From assembly GCA_944389895.1 (NCBI GenBank), contig CALXOA010000089.1:1-43725 (forward strand): DNA of 43,725 nucleotides, written 5' to 3'. The stretch is from an uncultured Victivallis sp. (lineage in GTDB: Bacteria; Verrucomicrobiota; Lentisphaeria; Victivallales; Victivallaceae). Shown one piece after another: positions 26,451 through 35,398 of this stretch (positions are counted from its first letter, which is position 1; every line of letters begins with the position of its first letter). The notes below the pieces were generated by a model, which saw nothing but the letters and a program-made list of their open reading frames with translations, ran no database searches and was not told the origin of the DNA. A program made the position numbers and the translations under genes.

Positions 26451-27830
26451 TTATCTGGTTAAAAAGTCCGCGAGCTTCAGTTTCAGTCCGCGGAACGGGG
26501 GATAACGGAACGGCCAGTCGACCCATGTGGTCTGCGACATGACCGGTTTGTAATGGGTGAAGGTATCAAAGGTGTGTTTCCCGTGATACGCCCCCATGCC
26601 GGAGGCGCCGACGCCGCCGAACGGCATCGCCGGATTCACGAAGTGCATCACCGTATCGTTGAAACAGACTGCCCCGGAACTGGTTCTGGAGAGCAGTTCC
26701 GCACGGAAACGCCGGGTTCCTCCGAAACAGTAGAGCGCCAGCGGCTTCGGGCGATCGGCAAGCAGGGAGAACAACGCTTCGTGCGAAGCAAATTCCAGCA
26801 CCGGCAGAATGGGGCCGAAGATCTCCTCCTGCATCAGTGGATCGTCCCAGCCGATTGCGTCGATGATGGTGGGGGCGATGCAGAAACGGGCCGGGTTGCG
26901 CTCGCCCCCGGCGATCAGGCGCCCGTGCTCCAGCAGTTTGCAGAGCCGTGCATAATGGACATCGTTGACGATCCACGGGTAGTCGGGACTGTCGACCGGA
27001 TTGTCTCCATAGAACTCCCGGATCGCCTGGCGCAGCTCGACCAGCAGCACTTCGCGAATATCCCGGTGAACCAGCAGAAAGTCCGGCGCCACACAGGTCT
27101 GCCCGGCGTTGGTGAACTTGCCCCACGCGATCCGGCGCGCTGCGATTTTCGGGTTGGCGTCACGATCCACGATGCAGGGGCTTTTCCCCCCGAGTTCGAG
27201 TGTGACCGGAGTCAGATTCCGCGCTGCCGCGGTCATCACCTCCCGGCCGGCGGCCGCACCTCCGGTGAAGAAGATGTAATCGAATTGTTCAAGCAGCAGC
27301 TCTTCCAGCGACAGTTCATTCTGCACCGCGATGATCTCCCCTTCGGGGAAGCACTCCTCGATCAGCCGTTTCAGGAACTGCATGGTCTTGACCGATTTGT
27401 CGGAGAGCTTGAGCACCACACGGTTGCCGGCCGCCAGTGCGCCGACCGCAGGCTCGAGCGCCAGCAGCAGCGGGTAGTTCCAGGTCGCGCAGACCAGTAC
27501 CTGACCGTAGGGTTCCGGCACGATCCTGCCGCGGGCGGGAAAATTCAACGGCGAAACCGGACAGCGTTTTGCCGCGGCAAGCCGCGGCAACCTGCGGATG
27601 AAGAACCGCAACGCCTCAAGCAGTGGAACCAGTTCCGTCGCCGTCGCTTCAAATTCCGATTTGTGAAGGTCGCCGTTCAGCGCGGAGAATACCTGCTCTC
27701 GGCCGAGGCGCAACTGCCGTTCCAGCCGGCGAAGCAGTCGGCGGCGATCCGGAACCGGAATACGCCCTCCGGTTGCGAAAAAATGTCGGTTTTCCCCGAT
27801 TTTTTTCAGGATTGCCGTTCTTCCGTCCAT
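26451..27830 (-). CDS. Aldehyde dehydrogenase (class 3/fatty aldehyde type)
   Basis: A 459-residue NAD(P)-dependent aldehyde dehydrogenase. Catalytic Cys246 in NAGQTCVAPDF and Glu212 in TLELGGKSP are present, as are the cofactor-site VLVCATWNYPLLL and FFTGGAAAGREV, and late MQEEIFGPILPV and PFGGVGASGMGAYHGKHTFDTF. The short length and the last motif place it with ALDH3-type enzymes that oxidise medium/long-chain or aromatic aldehydes; coniferyl aldehyde dehydrogenases are close relatives. ATG 27830 follows AAGGGA. It starts 11 bp after the alanine racemase stop. Confidence 0.9.
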   Translation of the reverse strand: MDGRTAILKKIGENRHFFATGGRIPVPDRRRLLRRLERQLRLGREQVFSALNGDLHKSEFEATATELVPLLEALRFFIRRLPRLAAAKRCPVSPLNFPARGRIVPEPYGQVLVCATWNYPLLLALEPAVGALAAGNRVVLKLSDKSVKTMQFLKRLIEECFPEGEIIAVQNELSLEELLLEQFDYIFFTGGAAAGREVMTAAARNLTPVTLELGGKSPCIVDRDANPKIAARRIAWGKFTNAGQTCVAPDFLLVHRDIREVLLVELRQAIREFYGDNPVDSPDYPWIVNDVHYARLCKLLEHGRLIAGGERNPARFCIAPTIIDAIGWDDPLMQEEIFGPILPVLEFASHEALFSLLADRPKPLALYCFGGTRRFRAELLSRTSSGAVCFNDTVMHFVNPAMPFGGVGASGMGAYHGKHTFDTFTHYKPVMSQTTWVDWPFRYPPFRGLKLKLADFLTR

Positions 27831-27841
27831 CCGCTTTCCCT

Positions 27842-28960
27842 TCACTTCAGGTATTGCCGCCGAACCCGGGTGCCGATCGAGCAGAGAATATCGTAAACGT
27901 GGGTCCCCTTGAGCTGCGCCCACTCCTCCAGCGTGATGCGCTGGTCTCCCTGACTGCCGATGCAGACCACCTCGTCCCCGGGTTGCGCCTCCGGCGCATT
28001 GTCCAGCAGGATGGTCGTGTAATCCATGGAAATGCGCCCGAGCACCGGGCAGAGGACCCCGTTGACCAGCACGTAGCCGCGGTTGGAAAGCGCCAGCGGC
28101 AACCCATCGGCATAACCCGCGGCGATTGTTCCGACCCGGGAGTCGCGCGGAAGAATGTGCATCCTGCCGTAACCGATCGAGGAGCCCGCCCGCAGAATCC
28201 GAACCGCCGCGAGACGGGTTTTCAGCTCAACCACCGGACAGAGACGCATCGACTGATGGACCGTGCTGTCGTAATAGCCGTACATGTTGATGCCGCAGCG
28301 AACCAGCGTGAAGGGGGGGCGGGTACTGTCGGGAAAGTTGTTCAACGCGTCGCTCGCGGCCATGTGGACCAGGGGAAAAGTGACGCCATGTTTCCCGAGT
28401 TCCGTCAGCAGGGCCTTGAACGAAGCCAACTGCCCGAGGCTGTAGTCGTCGTAACGCTGGAACGCATTGGAAAAGTGCGAATAGATCCCGGCCAGTTCGA
28501 GATTCGGCAGATCGCGCATTGCGAGAATCTGTTCCGCCGCCTCGGCAACCGGCATGCCGAGCCGCCCCATCCCGGAATCGACGGTGACCGCGCAGGTCAC
28601 CCGGCGATTCTGATGCACCGCTTCCCTGCTGATCCGACGCGCCATCTCGAGATCGTTCAACGGGCAGACGATTCCATTTTCGACAGCGGGAGCGATTTCG
28701 TTGGGCAGCAGATTCCCGAGAACCTGCACCGGCAGCCCGAGGGGCGCCAGTTCGAGCGCCTCGTTGATTTCCGCCACACCGAAGGCGTCGGCTCCGGCGC
28801 AACGCAGCTCCTCGGCGATCGGCAGTACACCGAGTCCGTAGGCATTGGCTTTCAGCACGGCCATCACGCGACAGGGGGCGACCCTCCGCCGGATTTCCCT
28901 GAAATTTTCCGCGAGCTTGCGCAGATTGACTTCGAGATTGACTCGGCTCTCCTGATTCAT
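27842..28960 (-). CDS. alr: Alanine racemase
   Basis: A 372-residue PLP enzyme making D-alanine for peptidoglycan. The PLP lysine lies in VMAVLKANAYGLG near residue 36; other family parts are GVAEINEALEL, TVDSGMGRLG, SHFSNA, RCGINMYGYY, GSSIGYGR, AGYADGLPLALSN and GRISMDYTTILL. ATG 28960 gives the normal length; a longer frame from GTG 29020 has no ribosome site. It follows the RNase Y terminator and is first in the run alr, aldehyde dehydrogenase, phosphohexomutase. Confidence 0.95.
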   Translation of the reverse strand: MNQESRVNLEVNLRKLAENFREIRRRVAPCRVMAVLKANAYGLGVLPIAEELRCAGADAFGVAEINEALELAPLGLPVQVLGNLLPNEIAPAVENGIVCPLNDLEMARRISREAVHQNRRVTCAVTVDSGMGRLGMPVAEAAEQILAMRDLPNLELAGIYSHFSNAFQRYDDYSLGQLASFKALLTELGKHGVTFPLVHMAASDALNNFPDSTRPPFTLVRCGINMYGYYDSTVHQSMRLCPVVELKTRLAAVRILRAGSSIGYGRMHILPRDSRVGTIAAGYADGLPLALSNRGYVLVNGVLCPVLGRISMDYTTILLDNAPEAQPGDEVVCIGSQGDQRITLEEWAQLKGTHVYDILCSIGTRVRRQYLK

Positions 28961-29020
28961 TTCACCGCACCGGCGTCCCCCTTCTATGACACGTTTTCGA
29001 AATGATTCAATAATATACAC

Positions 29021-29067
29021 GAAAAACGGCGGGAAACAAGGGGAGGTTCCCCTGTTTCTCCGCCGTT
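29021..29067 (-). terminator. Rho-independent terminator of rny
   Basis: A long stem on the minus strand: AACGGCGG pairs with CCGCCGTT, with an inner GAAACA/TGTTTC and GGGG/CCCC part, followed by a T-run ending at 29021. It lies 23 bp after the rny stop. Confidence 0.9.
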
Positions 29068-29089
29068 GCGGTTCGTCGGTGTAAAACGG

Positions 29090-30658
29090 TCACTTCGCGT
29101 ATTCAACCGAACGGGTTTCGCGGATGATTGTGACCTTGATCTGACCCGGATAAGTCATCTCCTTCTCAATCCGCGAGCAGATCTCCCTGGCCAGCATCTG
29201 AGCTTCTCCTTCGCTGACCTTTTCGGGGACCACCACCACGCGGATTTCGCGGCCGGCCTGCAGCGCGAAGCACGACTCGACGCCCGAAAACTCGTGAGCG
29301 ATCGCTTCAAGCTGTTCAAGTCGTTTCAGGTAAAGTTCCGTCGTTTCACTGCGGGCGCCGGGGCGCGACGCGCTCAGGGTGTCGCAGGCGGCGATCAGGA
29401 TGTCGTACAGGCTCTCCGGCTCGACTTCTCCGTGATGGGCTGCCACTGCATGGATCACATCCTTTGCCTCATTGTGCTTACGCAGCAGATCGGCGCCGAT
29501 CTGGGCGTGAGGGCCTTCCACCTCGTGATCGATTGCTTTGCCGAGGTCGTGGAACAGCCCGATGCGCTTGGCTTTCTGCTCATCGAGGCCGAGTTCAGCG
29601 GCGATCATCCCCATGAAATAACTTGTCTCGAGCGAGTGCTGCAGCACGTTCTGAGAGAAGCTGTAGCGATATTTCAGGCGGCCGAGCAGCTTGATGAGCT
29701 GCGGAGAAACCCCCTGGATGCCGGTCTCGAGAACGGCGGCTTCCCCGACCTGGTAAAGTTCCTCCTCAAGCTCCTTGCCGATCTTCTTTGCAAGTTCCTC
29801 GACCCGCGTCGGATGGATCCGGCCGTCACCGATCAACCGCTCCATCAACTGGCGTGCGATCTCCTTGCGGACCGGGTCGAAACAGCTGATCACCACCGCC
29901 TCCGGGGTGTCGTCAATCAGGATGCTGACTCCGGTGGCTGCCTCGATGGCACGGATGTTGCGTCCCTCTCGACCGATGATCCGCCCCTTCATCTCATCGT
30001 TCGGCAGCGGAATGGTTGCGGTCGTACGCTCGTAAGTGCAGTCGGAGGCGTAACGCTGGATCGCATAGGTCAGGATCCGCCGGGCCTCGCGCTCGGCCTT
30101 GGCCTTGGCCTCTTCGAGCTGGGCTCGTACCAGCAACCCGGATTCGTTCTTGATCTCATTCTTCAGTTTTTCAAGCAGGACTTCGCGCGCCTCTTCCCGG
30201 CTGAAACCGGCGATCCGCTCAAGTTCATCGATCTGCTGTGAAATGCTCTTGTCGAGTTCCTGTTCGCGATTGCTGAGGCGTTCGCGCAGCGTTTCGATCT
30301 CCTTCTCCTGCTTTTCGATGTTTTTGAGCTTGGCATCCATGGAATCGGCGCGGCGGTCGAGCATCTCCTCGCGCTGGGCGAGGCGTTTCTCGTTGCCGGT
30401 CTGTTCGCGGCGGCGTTCCTTGAGTTCCTGCTCGCAATCCTCGCGCATTTTCAGGATTTCGCCTTTGGCGGAAACCCGGGCGTCGCGCAGGATGTGCTCA
30501 GCCTCACGCTCGGCTTCGCTGCGGATCTTCTCCGCGCTTTTGACCGCGGCATCCTTCTGCAGCTTCTGAATCCAGCTGTTCAGAATGATTCCGGCGGCGA
30601 TTCCGATCGCCCCGAAAATGGATGCGATCGAAATAATCACCCACAACTCTTGTCCCAT
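29090..30658 (-). CDS. rny: Ribonuclease Y
   Basis: A 522-residue membrane-anchored endoribonuclease that starts mRNA decay. Order of parts: an N-terminal membrane helix (VIISIASIFGAIGIAAGIIL), a long charged coiled coil to about residue 190, a KH domain (LPNDEMKGRIIGREGRNIRAIEAATGV), then an HD domain with HDLGKAIDHEVEGPHAQIG and VAAHHGE. The C-terminus ends with the standard YPGQIKVTIIRETRSVEYAK. Length and order match the family exactly. The start has AAAGGAAAGGG upstream. It is followed by a strong terminator, so it is probably transcribed on its own. Confidence 0.97.
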   Translation of the reverse strand: MGQELWVIISIASIFGAIGIAAGIILNSWIQKLQKDAAVKSAEKIRSEAEREAEHILRDARVSAKGEILKMREDCEQELKERRREQTGNEKRLAQREEMLDRRADSMDAKLKNIEKQEKEIETLRERLSNREQELDKSISQQIDELERIAGFSREEAREVLLEKLKNEIKNESGLLVRAQLEEAKAKAEREARRILTYAIQRYASDCTYERTTATIPLPNDEMKGRIIGREGRNIRAIEAATGVSILIDDTPEAVVISCFDPVRKEIARQLMERLIGDGRIHPTRVEELAKKIGKELEEELYQVGEAAVLETGIQGVSPQLIKLLGRLKYRYSFSQNVLQHSLETSYFMGMIAAELGLDEQKAKRIGLFHDLGKAIDHEVEGPHAQIGADLLRKHNEAKDVIHAVAAHHGEVEPESLYDILIAACDTLSASRPGARSETTELYLKRLEQLEAIAHEFSGVESCFALQAGREIRVVVVPEKVSEGEAQMLAREICSRIEKEMTYPGQIKVTIIRETRSVEYAK

Positions 30659-30738
30659 TTTATCTGATCCCTTTCCTTTGCGGTAATATCCTCAAACTCC
30701 GGCCGCCCTGCGGCGCACAAGCCGGATCTCTCCGAAAA

Positions 30739-31329
30739 TCACCCGTTTATTGTTTTCTGTTTTTCTCTCGCTTCAAATATTTCCTTCTCGGTCACCACGA
30801 AATCGACCTTGCGGTCATGCGGCTCCCAAGGCAGATTCTCACTCCATTGGCATGAATAAATCACGCCGACAACCGGGCGGCGTACCGCCGCCAGCATGCG
30901 GTCGTAAAATCCCCCTCCGCGGCCGAGCCTGATCCCCTGCCGGGAGCAGGCCACAGCCGGAGTCAGGAACAACAGTTCGGCCGCAATGAACTCCGACTCC
31001 GCCGCCGGAAGCTCCGGAAGCGGCTCCAGCAACCCGAATTTTCCGCGAGCCAGCTCCGAAGCCGGATCGTGTATTTCAACCATCTCGTAACACTTTCCCG
31101 CCACCCGGTAACGCGGCAGGAAAAAACGTTTCTCCCCGAACAGACTGAAGAGATCCGGTTCCTCCCCGTCCGTCGCATAGATGGCGACGCACGAGGCGTT
31201 GCGGTAACACGCGAGGCGCCGGATGTTCCGGCAGATCTCCGCGTCGGCGGCACGCCGCTCCGGCGCGCTCAACGCTGCCCGCCGGGCCAGAAATTGCCGC
31301 CGCAATTCACGCTTTTCCGGATTCCCCAT
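30739..31329 (-). CDS. 5-formyltetrahydrofolate cyclo-ligase
   Basis: A 196-residue enzyme converting 5-formyl-THF to 5,10-methenyl-THF with ATP. Basic front KRELRRQFLARRAAL, the core FFLPRYR, LARGKFGLLEPLPE, and the ATP loop RLGRGGGFYDRML are the usual landmarks. It overlaps the end of rarA by 23 bp, so ATG 31329 is probably reached by coupled translation. The pairing of this gene with rarA, and of either with 6S RNA, is known in other bacteria and bears on the leader at 32745-32888. Confidence 0.94.
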   Translation of the reverse strand: MGNPEKRELRRQFLARRAALSAPERRAADAEICRNIRRLACYRNASCVAIYATDGEEPDLFSLFGEKRFFLPRYRVAGKCYEMVEIHDPASELARGKFGLLEPLPELPAAESEFIAAELLFLTPAVACSRQGIRLGRGGGFYDRMLAAVRRPVVGVIYSCQWSENLPWEPHDRKVDFVVTEKEIFEAREKQKTING

Positions 31330-32692
31330 CGTCGTTTGCCTTTCTCCGCAATGTATTCCAGTATGCGATCCGCTCCCGGAGCTTGCTCTCGTAACCGATC
31401 GGCTTCGGCTCGTAATAGTGCTTCTCCACACCCAGGTACTCCTGAACGACGAAACCACCCTCACAATCGTGTGGATTGCGGTAATCCGCACCGATTCCCT
31501 GCTTTGCCGCGCCCGGATAATGTGCGTCGCGCAGATGCTTCGGAATCGGCAACACCCGATTCTCGGCAACGTCGCTCAGCGCTGCGGAAATCGCCGCGCA
31601 GGAGGCGTTGCTCTTCGGCGCAGTCGCACAATAGGTCACTGCCTGCGACAGAATCAGTTGCGCTTCCGGCAACCCGATCATCTCCACCGCCTGCATCGCC
31701 GCCACCGTCAACTCCAGCGCCCGGGGATCGGCGTTACCGATATCCTCGGAGGCGAAGATCACCAGTCGACGCGCGATGAACCGGATGTCCTCACCGGCGT
31801 GAAGCATTCGTGCCAGATAGTAGATCGCCGCATCGGCGTCGGAACCGCGCATGCTCTTGATGAAGGCCGAAGCCGTGTCGTAATGGCCGTCATCTCCGTA
31901 AACGATCATCTTGCGCTGGATCGATGCCTCCGCTTCGGCGGCGGTGACGCGAATTACCCCGTCCGTTTCCGGCACCGCGGTCATCACCGCGATTTCAAGC
32001 GCGTTGAGCGCCCGCCTAGCATCGCCTTCACAGGCGGTGGCGAGGAATTTCACCGCGTCGTCGTCAAGTTCGATCCGCCTCCCTGGAAAGGCACGCGGAT
32101 CATCGATCGCCCGGCGCAGCAGTGCTGCGATCTCATCTCCGGTCAGAGCCTCGAGGCGGAACACCAGTGAGCGCGACAGCAGTGCACCGTTGACGTAGAA
32201 TTGCGGATTGTGCGTCGTTGCTCCGATCAACCTGACATTGCCGTTTTCGACATCCGGGAGCAGCGAGTCCTGCTGCGACCGGTTGAAGCGGTGGATCTCG
32301 TCGACGAAAAGAATCGTTCTGCGTCCGGTCGCCCTGCGGCGGGCAACTGCGGCGGCGATCTCCCTGCGAACGTCGGCGACGCTCGAGGTCACGCCGGAAA
32401 GACGGATGAACTCCGAATTGGAGATCCGGGCGATGACCTCGGCCAGACTGGTCTTTCCGACGCCCGGCGGGCCGGAGAGGATGATCGAACTGAACCGGTC
32501 CGCGTCAATCGCCCGGCGCAACAGCCGCCCCGGCTCGAGCAGATGTCGCTGCCCGAAATATTCATCAAGGTTCCGCGGGCGCAATCTTGCTGCGAGCGGA
32601 ATCCCCGGATCGTCGAAGACATCTTCCGGTGCCATCCCGGCCTGCCCGGCCGCAACTTCATCCGGGTCCAGTTCAAACAGATTCTGTTCCAT
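31307..32692 (-). CDS. rarA: Replication-associated recombination protein A (MgsA/RarA AAA+ ATPase)
   Basis: About 461 residues. The AAA+ core has Walker A GPPGVGKTS, Walker B ILFVDEIHRF and sensor 1 GATTHNP; the RarA-specific parts ARLRPRNLDEYFGQRHLL, ASAFIKSMRGSDADAAIYYLARM and ASEDIGNADPRAL are intact. The protein acts at stalled replication forks as a tetramer. ATG 32692 is used; a TTG upstream is less likely. It is read from an extended -10 promoter 265 bp upstream through a structured leader, or from one closer that I cannot see. It overlaps the folate gene that follows. Confidence 0.96.
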   Translation of the reverse strand: MEQNLFELDPDEVAAGQAGMAPEDVFDDPGIPLAARLRPRNLDEYFGQRHLLEPGRLLRRAIDADRFSSIILSGPPGVGKTSLAEVIARISNSEFIRLSGVTSSVADVRREIAAAVARRRATGRRTILFVDEIHRFNRSQQDSLLPDVENGNVRLIGATTHNPQFYVNGALLSRSLVFRLEALTGDEIAALLRRAIDDPRAFPGRRIELDDDAVKFLATACEGDARRALNALEIAVMTAVPETDGVIRVTAAEAEASIQRKMIVYGDDGHYDTASAFIKSMRGSDADAAIYYLARMLHAGEDIRFIARRLVIFASEDIGNADPRALELTVAAMQAVEMIGLPEAQLILSQAVTYCATAPKSNASCAAISAALSDVAENRVLPIPKHLRDAHYPGAAKQGIGADYRNPHDCEGGFVVQEYLGVEKHYYEPKPIGYESKLRERIAYWNTLRRKANDDGESGKA

Positions 32693-32744
32693 GTTCCCAA
32701 CTGTTTTCAAACAGCCGGAAGCGGAATACGCGATGCAATATCAT

Positions 32745-32888
32745 CGGCCGGAGGGAGAACACGGAGGCAGCTCCCCCGTGTCGATGAACAGAGACGGCTG
32801 CCGCCGGACGGCAGAAGTACCCCTTGCAGGGGCATCGTCTATCTCAAGGTATGAATACCGTAATGTTTTCACTCTCTCGCTCCGGCCG
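32745..32888 (-). ncRNA. Structured RNA upstream of rarA, possible 6S RNA or long leader
   Basis: On the minus strand this 144-nt core folds into a rod: CGGCCGGAG at its start pairs with CTCCGGCCG at its end, then after a C/C mismatch a further GAGAG/TTCTC. Inside are local hairpins: GGTATtcATACC-like, CCCC/GGGG, CTGCCG/CGGCAG, and ACACGG/CCGTGT with a 5-nt loop. It is preceded by a good promoter and followed by rarA. A closed rod with an internal open region, next to rarA and the folate cyclo-ligase gene, is where 6S RNA is found in many bacteria. I do not recognise the 6S primary sequence, so a cis-acting leader is the alternative. Ends are uncertain; transcription probably starts near 32952. 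Confidence 0.35.
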
Positions 32889-32957
32889 CTTTCCCGCGGC
32901 CGCTTCCCCGATTTATCAACTGATCATATATGAAAGCGAAAAAAATCGCTGCCTATA

Positions 32958-32966
32958 ATTATAGCA
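32958..32966 (-). promoter_or_regulatory. Extended -10 promoter for the structured RNA/rarA
   Basis: TGCTATAAT on the minus strand is an extended -10 (TGn before TATAAT, 32963-32958) in AT-rich DNA. No good -35 is visible, which fits the extended -10 class. Confidence 0.55.
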
Positions 32967-33080
32967 CAAAAACTCACAAATAAAAATAGGAATCACTCGT
33001 TTTTTTCAGAAAAATCCGCGCAGTCGGAGAATGGAGCGGTTTTACAGCCGGTGGAACGGAAACGGGGCCGGTCTGCAAAC

Positions 33081-33114
33081 GGGGCTGGAGAAGAAAAAAC
33101 TTCCTTCCAGCCCC
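33081..33114 (-). terminator. Terminator after the sialidase-like gene
   Basis: GGGGCTGGA and TCCAGCCCC arms (33081-33114 overall) with an AAG/CTT inner part form a strong stem. On the minus strand it is followed by GTTTGC, a short T-run. It lies 17 bp after the gene's stop. Confidence 0.65.
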
Positions 33115-33131
33115 GGCAGCGGAACGGGCGA

Positions 33132-34226
33132 TTACTTCAGAAGATCGGCGTAGGGGACTTTTACCAGATAAAATTCATGGACTGCGTCGATGGCAAGGTA
33201 AAGCAACTCCCTTCCCTCATCGGCGAAACCATGCGGATAGGCAACCTGCGAAATCCCGTTCCATTGGTTCCGTCCGGCGTCGTTTCCGCGGCAAAGCCGG
33301 GCGAGAGGAAGTTTCCGTCGCCAGGATTTGAGATTGTCATCGCTGATCCATATTTCAAGGATGTCGCGGTTCTGTTTTTCCGGTGTACAGACGTTGTTGA
33401 CCAGCACGATCCTTCCGCGGATTTTGAAAATTACGAATTTGGTACCCGGATTCGGGATATCGGTGGGGAGGAGTCTTCCCCAGGTGAGGCCGCCGTCGAA
33501 ACTGTCGGAAGCATGCAGCACTCCGAGCCGGTCGGTTTCGCTGCGGGCGAACAGCCGGAGATGGCCCGGTTCCAGTTCGACGATTTCCGGTTCCCATACG
33601 TTGCCGGCGTTACCGAGGCAGCCGTGCAGTGTGTAACTACGCCCGCCATCGGTCGAACGCAGCACGCCGGAGCGGAAATGCCAGCGGGAAGTCAGTTCGT
33701 TGAAATTGCTCATGTCGTCGGCAATCCCGCCGCGCCAGTTGCCGAGCTGTTCCGTCCAATAGACCGGAAAGAGAATGCTCCGGTCACAGAGCACCTTCCC
33801 CTGTCGCACTACGAAACAGGGCGGGACTCCGGGGACACTGACCGGCTCGCTCCAGCTTCTCCCGCTGTCCTCCGTCGTGGAGAAATAGGCCTGCAATTCA
33901 CAGTAGTAGGTATCGTACCGGAAGGTCTGAAACGCGAGGAAAGGTTTCCCGCATTCCGTGAAGAGTTCGGTCCCCCAGCAGCAGCGCTCCGGGTGTCCGA
34001 AGAGGAGCTCCGGTCTGCTCCAGGTCGTACCGTCATCCTCACTCCGGATGGCTGCGACGACGTTCCTGCGTGACGGCTCGCGGTCACCGCCGGAATAGAC
34101 CAGAGAGAAGAGCGATCCATCCGGCATCCGGCGCAGAACCGGTTCGCGGCCGTAGCGGAAACGGTCGTCGGCTTGAAACATCACGGTCGGGGGGTAGGCA
34201 AATTCGATCGATGTTGTTTTTTTCAT
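33132..34226 (-). CDS. Sialidase-superfamily (BNR/Asp-box) exo-glycosidase-like protein
   Basis: A 364-residue six-bladed propeller protein. Four Asp-box repeats are seen: SEDDGTTWS, TEDSGRSWSE, STDGGRSYT and SFDGGLTWG. An early Arg in FRYGREPVLRRMPDG could be part of the arginine triad of sialidases. No signal peptide, so it is cytoplasmic or processed from imported substrates. ATG 34226 has GGAG at a good distance. It may release terminal sialic acid, but many proteins of this fold have other substrates, and a full catalytic set cannot be proved by eye. It is divergent from an AraC gene, which probably controls it. Confidence 0.72.
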   Translation of the reverse strand: MKKTTSIEFAYPPTVMFQADDRFRYGREPVLRRMPDGSLFSLVYSGGDREPSRRNVVAAIRSEDDGTTWSRPELLFGHPERCCWGTELFTECGKPFLAFQTFRYDTYYCELQAYFSTTEDSGRSWSEPVSVPGVPPCFVVRQGKVLCDRSILFPVYWTEQLGNWRGGIADDMSNFNELTSRWHFRSGVLRSTDGGRSYTLHGCLGNAGNVWEPEIVELEPGHLRLFARSETDRLGVLHASDSFDGGLTWGRLLPTDIPNPGTKFVIFKIRGRIVLVNNVCTPEKQNRDILEIWISDDNLKSWRRKLPLARLCRGNDAGRNQWNGISQVAYPHGFADEGRELLYLAIDAVHEFYLVKVPYADLLK

Positions 34227-34265
34227 AATTTTCTCCGGTTCGGCGTTGTTTTCGGTCCGGTTTTG

Positions 34266-34294
34266 AATATAAATTATCTCATGGAAAAAGACAA
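34266..34294 (-). promoter_or_regulatory. Promoter of the sialidase-like gene
   Basis: On the minus strand TTGTCT (34294-34289), 17-bp spacer, TATATT (34271-34266). It lies in the 104-bp divergent interval shared with the AraC gene, where that regulator is expected to bind. Confidence 0.6.
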
Positions 34295-34330
34295 TTGCAG
34301 GAAAACAGCCGTTTCTTTTGAATTTCGACA

Positions 34331-35218
34331 ATGACAACGACAGCTTCCCCCTATGGCGACGAACGGAAATTGCGGCTTGAACATGTGATGAGCGACGAAA
34401 CCGCCGGTACGCTGCAGGCACTTCTCGCCGACTTCGATCTGACTGTTCTCGGCGTCACTTTCTGGAATTGTTTCCGGCCCTGGCAGGTTCCGGTGCGCCG
34501 GATTTCCGACAATTTTTTGTTTTTCGTCACTTCCGGGGAGGAGCTCTGTTCGGTGGACGGTGTGGAGCGGGTTCTGCGCCGCGGGGAGTGCATGATCGTG
34601 CCGGAATTTTCAGCGCACTCCTTCGGACTCGCCCCCGGATGCGACGCCGCGAGCCATTTCATCATTCACGCGCTGTATGGAAGTGTGACCGGGGTGAATC
34701 CCTTCGCGGGGTTCGTGTCGCCGTTCCTGAAGGTCGACTTCCCGGAAGCCTTCTTTGCCGAACTTACTTCGATCACCGCGATGCGGAATTTCAATCGCGA
34801 CACCGCGGCACGTCGGGCACAGTATCTGGTGAAATGTTTCTTCTGCCGTCAGGCGGAGGCGGGACATTACCGCTTTTCCGGGCGGCGTGCAACCGACGGA
34901 AGGGTTGCTGCCGCAATCCGGTTCATCAACGCCAATTTCCCCGGCGGGATCGGTGTCCCGGACATCGCGGCGGCGGCTGGGCTCGGCGAGGTGCGGCTGC
35001 GTCAGCTTTTCCGGCGTGACACCGGCATGACGCCTGCCGCCTATCTGCTGCGGACCCGGCTGGTCAACGCCGCCCGGTTGCTGGCCCGGTATGATCTGCC
35101 TCTCGCACAGGTCGCGGCGGAAACCGGGTTTTCGAGTGAAAGTTACCTGTGTACCGCTTTCCGCCGCTGCTTTGAACGGACCCCCGAGGAGTATCGCCGC
35201 TTCATCCGCCGTCCCTGA
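34331..35218 (+). CDS. AraC-family transcriptional regulator
   Basis: A 295-residue protein. The front is a cupin-like sensing domain (NFLFFVTSGEELCSVDGVERVLRRGECMIVPEFSAHSFGL). The last 100 residues hold the two helix-turn-helix units of the family (GIGVPDIAAAAGLGEVRLRQLFRRDTGMTPAAYLLRTRL; LAQVAAETGFSSESYLCTAFRRCFERTPEEYRRF). It probably activates the divergent sialidase-like gene in response to its product. ATG 34331 has no clear ribosome site; later starts would cut the sensing domain. Confidence 0.93.
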   Translation: MTTTASPYGDERKLRLEHVMSDETAGTLQALLADFDLTVLGVTFWNCFRPWQVPVRRISDNFLFFVTSGEELCSVDGVERVLRRGECMIVPEFSAHSFGLAPGCDAASHFIIHALYGSVTGVNPFAGFVSPFLKVDFPEAFFAELTSITAMRNFNRDTAARRAQYLVKCFFCRQAEAGHYRFSGRRATDGRVAAAIRFINANFPGGIGVPDIAAAAGLGEVRLRQLFRRDTGMTPAAYLLRTRLVNAARLLARYDLPLAQVAAETGFSSESYLCTAFRRCFERTPEEYRRFIRRP

Positions 35219-35335
35219 TTGCCGTGAATACGAATCCTCTCCCGGCATCTTCCTGAAAAAGGAAGAACATGTTTCAGTATTTATCTAATATCTGATAGTG
35301 TGCCATAATATCGTGAAATTTGACGGCTCCAGGGA

Positions 35336-35378
35336 TTGACTTGATAGCTTGATTTTGGTATAATTAATAATGCCAAAA
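35336..35378 (+). promoter_or_regulatory. Promoter and inverted repeat of cassette 4
   Basis: TTGACT (35336-35341), 17-bp spacer, TATAAT (35359-35364). A dyad TTTTGG...CCAAAA (35353-35378) encloses the -10. The inner GGTATAATTAATA is the same as in the minus-strand cassette 1 promoter, so the two may respond to related regulators. Confidence 0.75.
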
Positions 35379-35398
35379 ATGGAAGAAGTGGAATAAAA

